Below are positions 57,705-64,000 of a stretch of DNA of 64,000 bases, one piece after another. A model generated the notes under the pieces. That model saw only the letters and a list, made by a program, of their open reading frames with translations, was not told the DNA's origin and searched no databases. The translations under genes and the position numbers were made by a program. The DNA is from Pseudomonas tructae (GTDB lineage: Bacteria; Pseudomonadota; Gammaproteobacteria; Pseudomonadales; Pseudomonadaceae), in the NCBI RefSeq assembly GCF_004214895.1, contig NZ_CP035952.1:310001-374000 (forward strand), in the 5' to 3' direction. Within the stretch, counting starts at the first letter, position 1. The number at the start of each line of letters is the position of its first letter.

Positions 57705-57920
57705 ATGTCTGATCACCACACCTACAAGAAAATCGAACTGGTCGGCTCATCGCCCACCTCCATCGAGGAGGCGATCAACAACGCCCTGGCCGAGGCCGGC
57801 AAGAGCATCAAGCACCTTGAGTGGTTCGAGGTGGTCGACACCCGGGGCCATATCAAGGACAACAAGGCCGCGCATTTTCAGGTCACGCTCAAAGTGGGCT
57901 TCCGCATCGTCAATAGCTGA
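57705..57920 (+). CDS. Dodecin (flavin/CoA-binding)
   Basis: 71-residue flavin-storage protein that forms a hollow dodecamer. Matches the family from end to end: [44 protein letters not shown] then [13 protein letters not shown]; the Trp that stacks on flavin is in LEWFEV. The ATG at 57705 has a good AAAGGAG site; an upstream TTG is not needed. Confidence 0.93.
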   Translation: MSDHHTYKKIELVGSSPTSIEEAINNALAEAGKSIKHLEWFEVVDTRGHIKDNKAAHFQVTLKVGFRIVNS

Positions 57921-58023
57921 AGCGGCGGCACTGGCTTGTGCGGGTCAATTGCGTTAAACACTCCTGAGGCGCCCGGCCTTCCTGGCGCCCTTCTCTATTT
58001 GATCTGAACAAGGAAAGCGATCG

Positions 58024-58248
58024 ATGAAGACATTGGTAGTAGCGATAGGTTTAATGACGTTGGCGGGTACCGCACTAGCCGCCGGCAAGCCATGCGAAGA
58101 GCTCAAGAGCGAAATAGCAGCCAAGCTCGATGCCAAAGGCGTCAGCGGTTACTCGCTGGAGATCGTTGATAAAGGTGCTGCCGCAGACGGCAAAGTTGTG
58201 GGTAGCTGTGAAGGCGGTACCAAGCAAATCATCTACAAGCGTGGCTGA
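58024..58248 (+). CDS. DUF1161 periplasmic protein, copy 1
   Basis: 74 residues. Signal peptide (MKTLVVAIGLMTLAGTALAA, cleavage after ALA) and a small domain with Cys in KPCEELKSEI and GSCEGGTKQIIYKR that can form a disulfide. Function unknown. A paralogue lies at 60012-60245, about half identical in the mature part. AAGGAAAG precedes the ATG. Confidence 0.88.
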   Translation: MKTLVVAIGLMTLAGTALAAGKPCEELKSEIAAKLDAKGVSGYSLEIVDKGAAADGKVVGSCEGGTKQIIYKRG

Positions 58249-58262
58249 TCGATATTGAATCC

Positions 58263-58316
58263 ATCGCGGGGCAAGCTCGCTCCTACATTATTGTGGGAGC
58301 GGGCTTGCCCCGCGAT
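58263..58316. repeat. REP inverted pair
   Basis: ATCGCGGGGCAAGCTCGCTC plus CTAC (58263-58286) and its inverse GTGGGAGCGGGCTTGCCCCG plus CGAT (58293-58316), separated by 6 bases. Lies between the convergent DUF1161 and oxidoreductase genes. Confidence 0.88.
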
Positions 58317-58323
58317 TGGGCCC

Positions 58324-59328
58324 TCAGCCGCCCAGCACTGTGCGCGCAAGCAGCTCATAGGAGCGGATCCGGTCCGCATGTTCATACAGGTCGCAGGTAA
58401 AGATCAGCTCATCGGCCTCGGTCTGCTCCAGCAGCACTTCAAGTTTGGCGCGGATCTTCTCTGGGCTACCAACCATCGCCAGCCCGAGGAAACTGCCTAC
58501 CGCTTCACGTTCATGAGGCAGCCACAGGCCGTCCATGGTTTTTACCGGCGGACGTTGCACCAGGCTTTGCCCGCGCATCAGGGCGAGGATGCGCTGGTAC
58601 ACCGAGGTGGCCAGGTAATCCGCCTGCTCGTCGGTATCGGCGGCAACCAGCGGCACACCGAGCATCACGTAGGGCTTGTCGAGTACCGCCGAAGGCTGGA
58701 AGTGGTTGCGGTACACGCGAATCGCCTCATGCATGTAGCGAGGGGCGAAATGCGAGGCGAAGGCGTAGGGCAAGCCGCGCATGCCGGCCAGTTGCGCACT
58801 GAACAGGCTCGAACCGAGCAACCAGATCGGCACTTCGGTGCCGTAACCCGGCACCGCAATGACTTTTTGCTCCGGTGTCCGTGGGCCCAGGTAGCGCACC
58901 AGTTCTTCGACATCATCAGGAAAGTCGTCGGCACTGCCGGAGCGCTCGCGGCGCAGGGCGCGGGCGGTCATCTGGTCGGAACCCGGGGCGCGGCCCAGGC
59001 CCAGGTCGATACGCCCGGGATAAAGGCTGGCCAGGGTGCCGAACTGTTCGGCGATCACCAATGGCGCATGGTTGGGCAGCATTACCCCGCCGGCGCCCAC
59101 GCGGATCGTCGAAGTGCCGCCGGCCAGATAGCTGAGCAGCACCGAGGTTGCCGAGCTGGCGATGCCATCCATGTTGTGGTGCTCGGCCACCCAGAAGCGG
59201 TTGTAGCCAAACTTCTCGACATGTTGTGCAAGGTCCAGCGAGTTGCGCAGCGACTGTGCCGGGCCGCTGTCAGCGCGCACGGGTACCAGGTCGAGGGTGG
59301 AAATCTTGATATCCGCAAGTTGCTTCAT
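58324..59328 (-). CDS. Luciferase-like (LLM class) flavin-dependent oxidoreductase
   Basis: 334 residues. TIM-barrel monooxygenase of the YhbW/MsnO8 group: [32 protein letters not shown] at the start, then [21 protein letters not shown] (about 50-70) and [15 protein letters not shown]. Uses reduced FMN; substrate unknown. The ATG at 59328 has AGGAGG about 11 bases upstream; a frame reaching 59595 is rejected because it crosses the osmC control region. Divergent from osmC. Confidence 0.86.
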   Translation of the reverse strand: MKQLADIKISTLDLVPVRADSGPAQSLRNSLDLAQHVEKFGYNRFWVAEHHNMDGIASSATSVLLSYLAGGTSTIRVGAGGVMLPNHAPLVIAEQFGTLASLYPGRIDLGLGRAPGSDQMTARALRRERSGSADDFPDDVEELVRYLGPRTPEQKVIAVPGYGTEVPIWLLGSSLFSAQLAGMRGLPYAFASHFAPRYMHEAIRVYRNHFQPSAVLDKPYVMLGVPLVAADTDEQADYLATSVYQRILALMRGQSLVQRPPVKTMDGLWLPHEREAVGSFLGLAMVGSPEKIRAKLEVLLEQTEADELIFTCDLYEHADRIRSYELLARTVLGG

Positions 59329-59512
59329 GGGCGATTGAGCCTCCTGGGCAGTCATTTGGCCGAGGTGGAGCAACGGCCTTTCTAGCTCTGTATGGGCACA
59401 TCCGCAGGAATCAATGCCGGAGTTCGTAATCCGTATGAACTTGCATGTGTCAGGGGTCTCTGAATTTAAGGCAAGGCGCGATATCACGTGCCCTGGGAGC
59501 TCAGGAGGCTTT
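59329..59512. promoter_or_regulatory. Divergent control region, LLM oxidoreductase / osmC
   Basis: 184 bases. Contains the strong osmC site AGGAGG (59503-59508). Promoters for both genes must be here; no consensus element is clear. Confidence 0.4.
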
Positions 59513-59938
59513 ATGAAAAAGACAGCATCGGCTATTTGGCAGGGCGGGCTTAAGGAAGGCAAAGGCCTGCTTTCCACCGAAAGTGGTGCCCTCAAGCAAA
59601 ACCCCTATGGCTTCAACACCCGTTTCGAAGGCCAGCCGGGGACCAACCCTGAAGAGTTGATCGGCGCGGCGCATGCCGGCTGTTTCTCCATGGCCTTGTC
59701 GATGATGCTGGGCGAGGCGGGTCTGACCGCCGAGCGCATTGACACCATTGCCGAAGTCACCCTCGACAAGTTGCCTGATGGCTTTGCCATCACCGCCGTG
59801 AACCTGATACTCAAGGCCAAGGTGCCTGGTGCCAGCGAGGCGCAGTTTGTCGAGATCGCCAACAAGGCCAAGGCCGGTTGCCCGGTCTCGAAGGTGCTCA
59901 ACGCGACAATCAGCCTGGAGGCAACGCTGCTGAGCTAA
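59513..59938 (+). CDS. osmC: OsmC family peroxiredoxin
   Basis: Reduces organic hydroperoxides; induced by osmotic and stationary stress in E. coli. 141 residues. [26 protein letters not shown] and [11 protein letters not shown] match OsmC rather than Ohr. Catalytic Cys pair: [12 protein letters not shown] (about 57-68) and [10 protein letters not shown] (about 120-129). The ATG at 59513 has AGGAGG 5 bases upstream. Confidence 0.93.
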   Translation: MKKTASAIWQGGLKEGKGLLSTESGALKQNPYGFNTRFEGQPGTNPEELIGAAHAGCFSMALSMMLGEAGLTAERIDTIAEVTLDKLPDGFAITAVNLILKAKVPGASEAQFVEIANKAKAGCPVSKVLNATISLEATLLS

Positions 59939-60011
59939 GGCAGAACCGGGACGCACCTGTTGTGGTCAAATAGAAGTCGGTGGAGCGTCCACCGTCACCA
60001 GGAGCTGTCCC

Positions 60012-60245
60012 ATGATTCGTGTTGCAATGGCTGTGCTGGCTTCGCTGCTGGCGACTTCTGCGCTGGCCGCGCCAAAGAACTGTGAAGAGCTCAAGGCCGA
60101 GATCGAAGCCAAGATCCAGGCCAACAACGTGAGCTCCTATACCTTGGAAATCGTCAAGACCGAGGATGTCCACGACCAGAACATGGTGGTCGGCAGCTGT
60201 GAAGGCGGCAGCCGGAAGATCATCTATCAGAAGAATGATCGTTAG
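60012..60245 (+). CDS. DUF1161 periplasmic protein, copy 2
   Basis: 77 residues. Signal peptide (MIRVAMAVLASLLATSALAA) then CEELKAEIEAKIQANNVSSY and GSCEGGSRKIIYQKNDR, the same two-Cys pattern as copy 1 at 58024. Function unknown. It follows osmC by 73 bp and has AGGAG upstream; co-expression with osmC is possible. Confidence 0.87.
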   Translation: MIRVAMAVLASLLATSALAAPKNCEELKAEIEAKIQANNVSSYTLEIVKTEDVHDQNMVVGSCEGGSRKIIYQKNDR

Positions 60246-60248
60246 ACT

Positions 60249-60662
60249 TCAGGGCGTACAGAAAATGTTGTTCGATTCTTCGGCAACCACCTTGCGCTGG
60301 GCATCATACAGGTAGGCGCTGGGCTGCATGGCCGGGGCCCGGGCTTCCAGGCGATAGCGCTGCCCCGCCTCGAAGTGATCGAACTTGACGGTCAGGTAGC
60401 AGGTGCGTTCGGTGGGGTCGGTGATGAAACCGCCGGACTGGATTTCGTAATCGAAACGTACCACCAGCTCGTGTGCGCCGGGCGTCACCTGGAAGAAACG
60501 GCCATCGGTCACACGCTGGCCATCCAGGCGCTCGGCCATCACCAGTTTCCCTGGCGTGATGGTGTAAAAATCGACCCAGGCCTGTTTGTTATCCACAGGT
60601 GGCAGGGGGCTGGCGCAGGCCCCCAGCGTACTGATTGCGAGCAGCATCATAGGCTGGCGCAT
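60249..60662 (-). CDS. Putative outer-membrane lipoprotein, tandem paralogue 1
   Basis: 137 residues. Lipoprotein signal with lipobox LGAC (MRQPMMLLAISTLGAC), then a beta-rich domain: AWVDFYTITPGKLVMAERLDG, GRFFQVTPGAHELVVRFDYEI, CYLTVKFDHFEAGQRYRLEAR, YLYDAQRKVV. The ATG at 60662 is chosen because it gives the lipoprotein signal. Function unknown. The next gene upstream (60716) is a diverged copy of the same length. Confidence 0.82.
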   Translation of the reverse strand: MRQPMMLLAISTLGACASPLPPVDNKQAWVDFYTITPGKLVMAERLDGQRVTDGRFFQVTPGAHELVVRFDYEIQSGGFITDPTERTCYLTVKFDHFEAGQRYRLEARAPAMQPSAYLYDAQRKVVAEESNNIFCTP

Positions 60663-60715
60663 GGCGAACTCCGACGTGCGGGTTACAAAGCTTAAGCATA
60701 GCGCCATTCACGTCT

Positions 60716-61129
60716 TCAGGTGCGTTGGCAGCCTGCCGGCAAGCCGGTGCCCACCACTTTGCGCTGTTGGTCATAGAGCTTTGCCCACGGACGGAAACCG
60801 ATGCTGCCCGCTTCGAGCTGGTAACGCTGGCCGGCAGCGAAGTCCTTGAACTTCACATTGAGCTGGCAATCGCGCCACAGCGGCTCTTCGACCGGGCCGA
60901 TATTGCTCGGGGTCACCGGGAACAGGTAGCGCACGGTCAGTTCATGGCTACCTGGCGACACTTCGAAGTAGCGTTTGTCGGCCCAGGCACGCTCGTCCAC
61001 TTCAATAGCATGCAGGGTATCGTCCCGATCCGGGGCAAGGTCGATCCAGGCCTGATTGGGGTCGGCGACGGGCAGGCTGGCACAGCCGCAAACAAGCACA
61101 ACAGCGCTGACGACAAGCAGTGTACGCAT
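60716..61129 (-). CDS. Putative outer-membrane lipoprotein, tandem paralogue 2
   Basis: 137 residues. Lipobox VCGC (MRTLLVVSAVVLVCGC), then the same layout as paralogue 1: AWIDLAPDRDDTLHAIEVDE, KRYFEVSPGSHELTVRYLF, CQLNVKFKDFAAGQRYQLEA, LYDQQRKVVG. Tandem duplication is clear from shared motifs in the same order. Function unknown. Confidence 0.83.
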   Translation of the reverse strand: MRTLLVVSAVVLVCGCASLPVADPNQAWIDLAPDRDDTLHAIEVDERAWADKRYFEVSPGSHELTVRYLFPVTPSNIGPVEEPLWRDCQLNVKFKDFAAGQRYQLEAGSIGFRPWAKLYDQQRKVVGTGLPAGCQRT

Positions 61130-61196
61130 GGCAAAACTCCAGCCGGGCAGGATAGTCTTGAAGCTGATGAGTACTTGAGCGGATGACAGGACACGA

Positions 61197-62321
61197 ATGC
61201 TTCGACTATTTCTTTTGTTACGCTCAAGTCATGGGGCACTCGACCACATTTTTCGCCACTTGGTTCCCCTGCTGGCCATCGGGCTGCTGAACGGTTGCGC
61301 CAGCGTCAGTTACTACGAGCAACTGGCCAGCGGTCAATTGCAGTTGCTGCAGGCACGCCAGCCGGTTGCTGAACTGATTGCCGATCCTGCCACCGACGGC
61401 AAACTGCGCCAGCAACTGCTGCAGGCCGAGCGGGCACGAGCCTTTGCCAGTAAGCAGCTCAAGCTGCCGGACAACCGCAGCTACCGGGTGTATGCCGACA
61501 TTGGTAGGCCCTTCGTGGTCTGGAACGTGTTTGCCACCCCTGAATTATCCCTTGAGCCGCAAACCCATTGTTTCCCTATTGCCGGTTGCGTCGCCTACCG
61601 AGGCTACTACCGTCAGGGCGCCGCGCGCGGGGCGGCGGCACTGCAAAAGCAGCAGGGGCTGGATGTGTACATCGGCGGTGTTGAGGCCTATTCGACACTG
61701 GGCTGGTTCGATGATCCGATTCTAAGCTCCATGCTCGGTTGGGGCGACGAGCGCCTGGCCGCGGTGATTTTTCATGAGCTGGCGCATCAGCGGGTCTATG
61801 TGCAGGACGACACTGCGTTCAACGAGTCCTTCGCCACCTTTGTCGAGCAAGAAGGTAGCCATCAATGGCGCGCGGCACGCGGGCTGCCGGCCTTGGCCGA
61901 CGGGGCTGGCGAGCAGCGCGATCAGTTTGTCGCCCTGGTTCTGGCCAGCCGCGAACGGCTCAAGGGCTTGTACGCGGCGCCGCTGAGCGACTCTGCCAAG
62001 CGCTCCGGCAAGCAGGCCGAGTTCGAACGCTTGCGCCGGGAGTACCGGGCCCTGCGCGAGGGCCAATGGGGTGGTGTCGGTCGCTACGACGCCTGGATCA
62101 ATGCGCCACTGAACAACGCCAAGCTGCTGCCCTTTGGCCTGTATGACCAGTGGGTGCCGGCTTTTGCCCAGCTGTTTGTCGAAGTGGGGGGCGATTGGCA
62201 GGTGTTTTATCAGCGAGTAGATGCTTTGGGGCAGTTGCCGGTTAATCAGCGCCAACAAGCGTTGAAAAGCTTTGCGGGGCAAGCACGCTCCCACAGCAGG
62301 AGCGGGCTTGCCCCGCGATAG
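61197..62321 (+). CDS. Predicted lipoprotein aminopeptidase (HELAHQ metalloprotease)
   Basis: 374 residues. Lipobox LNGC follows a hydrophobic segment (LVPLLAIGLLNGC, about 22-34). The zinc motif FHELAHQRVYVQDDTAFNESFATFVEQEG (about 196-224) has HEXXH with a downstream Glu, typical of the family named predicted aminopeptidase. The last about 16 codons (GQARSHSRSGLAPR and stop) are encoded by a REP pair, so the original C-terminus was probably replaced. Divergent from the lipoprotein pair. Confidence 0.85.
   Translation: MLRLFLLLRSSHGALDHIFRHLVPLLAIGLLNGCASVSYYEQLASGQLQLLQARQPVAELIADPATDGKLRQQLLQAERARAFASKQLKLPDNRSYRVYADIGRPFVVWNVFATPELSLEPQTHCFPIAGCVAYRGYYRQGAARGAAALQKQQGLDVYIGGVEAYSTLGWFDDPILSSMLGWGDERLAAVIFHELAHQRVYVQDDTAFNESFATFVEQEGSHQWRAARGLPALADGAGEQRDQFVALVLASRERLKGLYAAPLSDSAKRSGKQAEFERLRREYRALREGQWGGVGRYDAWINAPLNNAKLLPFGLYDQWVPAFAQLFVEVGGDWQVFYQRVDALGQLPVNQRQQALKSFAGQARSHSRSGLAPR
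62272..62319. repeat. REP pair forming the end of a coding region
   Basis: TTGCGGGGCAAGCACGCTCC plus CAC (62272-62294) and inverse CAGGAGCGGGCTTGCCCCGC plus GAT. It overlaps the last codons and stop (62319-62321) of the aminopeptidase gene. Confidence 0.82.
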
Positions 62322-62326
62322 AGCCC

Positions 62327-62977
62327 TCAGCCGCGCTGAAACGCCTGATGCAGCTCAGCCAGGGTCGCAAAGTGATACGCCGGCTGTTCCGCTGTCAGCT
62401 CTTCCTGGCTGCCAAACCCATAGCCCACCGCCACTGCTTCCAGGCCATTGCTGCGCGCCCCGATCAGGTCGTGCTTGCGGTCACCGATCATCAAGGTGTG
62501 CGCCGGGTCCAGGGCTTCTTCAGTCAACAGATGACGGATCAGCTCTACCTTGTTGGTGCGTGTGCCGTCCAGCTCACTGCCGTAGATCACCTTGAAGTGC
62601 CGGGCGAAATCGAAATGGCGGGCGATCTCGCGGGCAAATTCCCAGGGTTTGGAGGTGGCGATGTACAGCGTACGCCCCTGCCCTTGCAGGGTTTCGAGCA
62701 TCTCGCTGACACCGTCGAACACCTGGTTTTCGTACAGGCCAGTGACCTTGAAGCGCTCGCGATAGTAATTCACCGCGTCCCAGGCCTTGGCTTCATCGAA
62801 GTCATAGAACTGCATGAAGGCCTGCAGCAGCGGTGGGCCGATGAAGTGTTCCAGACGCGTCAGGTCCGGCTCGTCGATGCCGAGCTTGGCCAGTGCGTAC
62901 TGGATCGAGCGGGTGATGCCCAAGCGCGGGTCGGTCAGGGTGCCGTCAAGGTCGAAGAGGATGTTTTGCTGATGCAT
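62327..62977 (-). CDS. HAD-superfamily phosphatase (phosphoglycolate phosphatase-like)
   Basis: 216 residues. HAD motifs: LFDLDGTLTD (about 7-16), YIATSKP (motif II), Lys near TRTNKVELI, and MIGDRKHDLIGARSNGLEAVAVGYGFGS (motif IV). The helical cap (about 16-85) resembles the Gph/PpaX group. The substrate is not evident. The ATG at 62977 is chosen; the longer frame overlaps the next gene. It lies 29 bp after the carbonic-anhydrase-like gene. Confidence 0.85.
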   Translation of the reverse strand: MHQQNILFDLDGTLTDPRLGITRSIQYALAKLGIDEPDLTRLEHFIGPPLLQAFMQFYDFDEAKAWDAVNYYRERFKVTGLYENQVFDGVSEMLETLQGQGRTLYIATSKPWEFAREIARHFDFARHFKVIYGSELDGTRTNKVELIRHLLTEEALDPAHTLMIGDRKHDLIGARSNGLEAVAVGYGFGSQEELTAEQPAYHFATLAELHQAFQRG

Positions 62978-63006
62978 GGCAGTCTCGAATAGGGCTGTGG
63001 GCAGCT

Positions 63007-63555
63007 TCACTCAGGCAGGTGATAGCCGGCGGCCAGGTGCTGGTCCTTGAGTTTGACGTAGTTGCCGGCGCTGTAGGAAAAGAACGCACGCTCCTTCTCG
63101 GTCAGGGCGCGGGCCTGTTTGACCGGGCTGCCGACATAGAGAAAGCCGCTTTCCAGGCGCTTGCCTGGCGGCACCAGGCTGCCAGCGCCGATGATCACTT
63201 CGTCTTCGACAACGGCGCCATCCATCAGGGTGCTGCCCATGCCGACCAGGATGCGGTTGCCCAAGGTGCAGCCGTGGAGCATGACTTTGTGACCAATGGT
63301 TACCTCATCGCCGATCAGCAGCGGGAAACCGTCCGGGTTGAACGGCCCGGCATGGGTGATGTGCAGCACGCTACCGTCCTGCACGCTGGTGCGCGCACCG
63401 ATGCGGATGTAGTGCATATCGCCGCGGATCACCGTCAATGGCCACACCGAGCTGTCCGCGCCGATCTCGACATCACCCAGGACCACGGCGCTACGGTCGA
63501 CAAAGGCCCGATCGCCAAGCTTGGGTGTGTGATTGTGGAAGCTGCGGATGGCCAT
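63007..63555 (-). CDS. Gamma-carbonic anhydrase family protein (YrdA/PaaY-like)
   Basis: 182 residues. Left-handed beta-helix of hexapeptide repeats (VVLGDVEIGADSSVWPLTVIRGDMHYIRIGARTSVQDGSVLH). Three metal-ligand His sites are plausible at HITHAG, IGHKVMLHG. The C-terminal helix is GNYVKLKDQHLA. Activity as carbonic anhydrase is unproven for many members. Divergent from prlC. Confidence 0.9.
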   Translation of the reverse strand: MAIRSFHNHTPKLGDRAFVDRSAVVLGDVEIGADSSVWPLTVIRGDMHYIRIGARTSVQDGSVLHITHAGPFNPDGFPLLIGDEVTIGHKVMLHGCTLGNRILVGMGSTLMDGAVVEDEVIIGAGSLVPPGKRLESGFLYVGSPVKQARALTEKERAFFSYSAGNYVKLKDQHLAAGYHLPE

Positions 63556-63646
63556 GATAGGAATTCTCTTTGGTATGGATAGGGCTGCGGTCGGCGTCGA
63601 TTGTAATTAAGATGGGGAAGTGTTTCTTCTGCCAAGGTGTTTAACC

Positions 63647-64000
63647 GTGAGTGCAAACAACCCGCTTCTGCAGTCTTATGACTTGCCGCCGTTCTCGGCG
63701 ATCCGTGCCGAGCATGTGCAGCCGGCGATTGAACAGATCCTGGCCGACAACCGTACCGCCATTGCCGACATCCTCAAGGCTCAGGGCAAAACCCCAAGCT
63801 GGGCTGGCCTGGTCCTGGCCATGGACGAACTCAACGACCGCCTGGGCGCCGCCTGGAGCCCGGTCAGCCACCTCAACGCCGTGTGCAACAGCGCCGAACT
63901 GCGCGAAGCCTATGAGGCGTGCCTGCCAGCGTTGAGCGCCTACGCCACCGAAATGGGCCAGAACCGCGAGCTGTTCCAGGCCTACGAAGCGTTGATCGCC
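63647..64000 (+). CDS. prlC: Oligopeptidase A (PrlC), 5' part only
   Basis: M3-family zinc metallopeptidase that degrades signal peptides and other short peptides in the cytoplasm. The first 118 residues are visible: VSANNPLLQSYDLPPFSAIRAEHVQPAIEQILADN and SWAGLVLAMDELNDRLGAAWSPVSHLNAV match the M3 N-terminal helical domain; the HEXXH site lies beyond the window. The GTG at 63647 has AAGGTG upstream. Confidence 0.92.
   Translation, partial: MSANNPLLQSYDLPPFSAIRAEHVQPAIEQILADNRTAIADILKAQGKTPSWAGLVLAMDELNDRLGAAWSPVSHLNAVCNSAELREAYEACLPALSAYATEMGQNRELFQAYEALIA

Overview
The window is a 64 kb piece of a Pseudomonas chromosome spanning the replication origin. The gene order is the conserved pseudomonad origin order: glmS-glmR-glmU-atp operon-parB-parA-rsmG-mnmG-mnmE-yidC-yidD-rnpA-rpmH, then dnaA-dnaN-recF-gyrB. 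Protein sequences and the genes to the right of gyrB point to the P. putida/fluorescens side of the genus, and the REP elements (core GGAGCGGGCTTGCCCCGCGA) agree. Identification is from recalled protein families and motifs; no database was searched.

Layout. Positions 1-1176 hold the 5' part of a two-partner-secretion transporter gene (TpsB). Positions 1177-1935 are a gene-poor, AT-richer stretch at the expected attTn7 site downstream of glmS. Positions 1936-22165 are almost all on the minus strand: amino-sugar/UDP-GlcNAc synthesis (glmS, glmR, glmU), the nine-gene ATP synthase operon, ParAB segregation genes, tRNA modification genes (mnmG, mnmE), rsmG, and the yidC-yidD-rnpA-rpmH block. Positions 22166-28967 hold oriC and dnaA-dnaN-recF-gyrB on the plus strand. 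Genes on both sides therefore point away from the origin, co-directional with replication. Two perfect parS sites lie inside recF, so the whole ParABS system is present.

Positions 29034-38013 are an accessory block that P. aeruginosa, as remembered, lacks at this place. It has a FisR-type sulfane-sulfur sensor divergent from persulfide dioxygenase, sulfide:quinone oxidoreductase and a TauE/SafE exporter, which together make a sulfide-oxidation module. A LysR regulator, a GMC oxidoreductase and an MHS-type transporter follow. From 38187 the conserved core resumes: plsC-gmhB-glyS-glyQ | tag-lpxL, TPR protein-trkA-rsmB-fmt-def | dprA-tsaC, qor, hemF-aroE, trpA-trpB | trpI. The right end (57225-64000) holds small stress or envelope proteins: DUF883, dodecin, two DUF1161 proteins, OsmC, a luciferase-like oxidoreductase, two paralogous lipoproteins, a lipoprotein peptidase, a HAD phosphatase, a gamma-carbonic-anhydrase-like protein and the start of prlC.

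Main observations. (1) The mnmG-mnmE intergenic region and the rpmH-dnaA intergenic region are copies of the same origin-like module: three conserved blocks, each exactly 4513 bp apart, so internal spacing is preserved. (2) Upstream of the sulfide genes are five TGCCA repeats at 10-11 bp spacing plus an inverted copy two turns away, next to a candidate sigma-54 promoter. (3) At least 27 perfect 9-mer DnaA boxes are spread over the window, many inside genes. (4) A rho-independent terminator lies between def and fmt. (5) One REP pair forms the last codons of a peptidase gene. No rRNA, tRNA or CRISPR array was seen.
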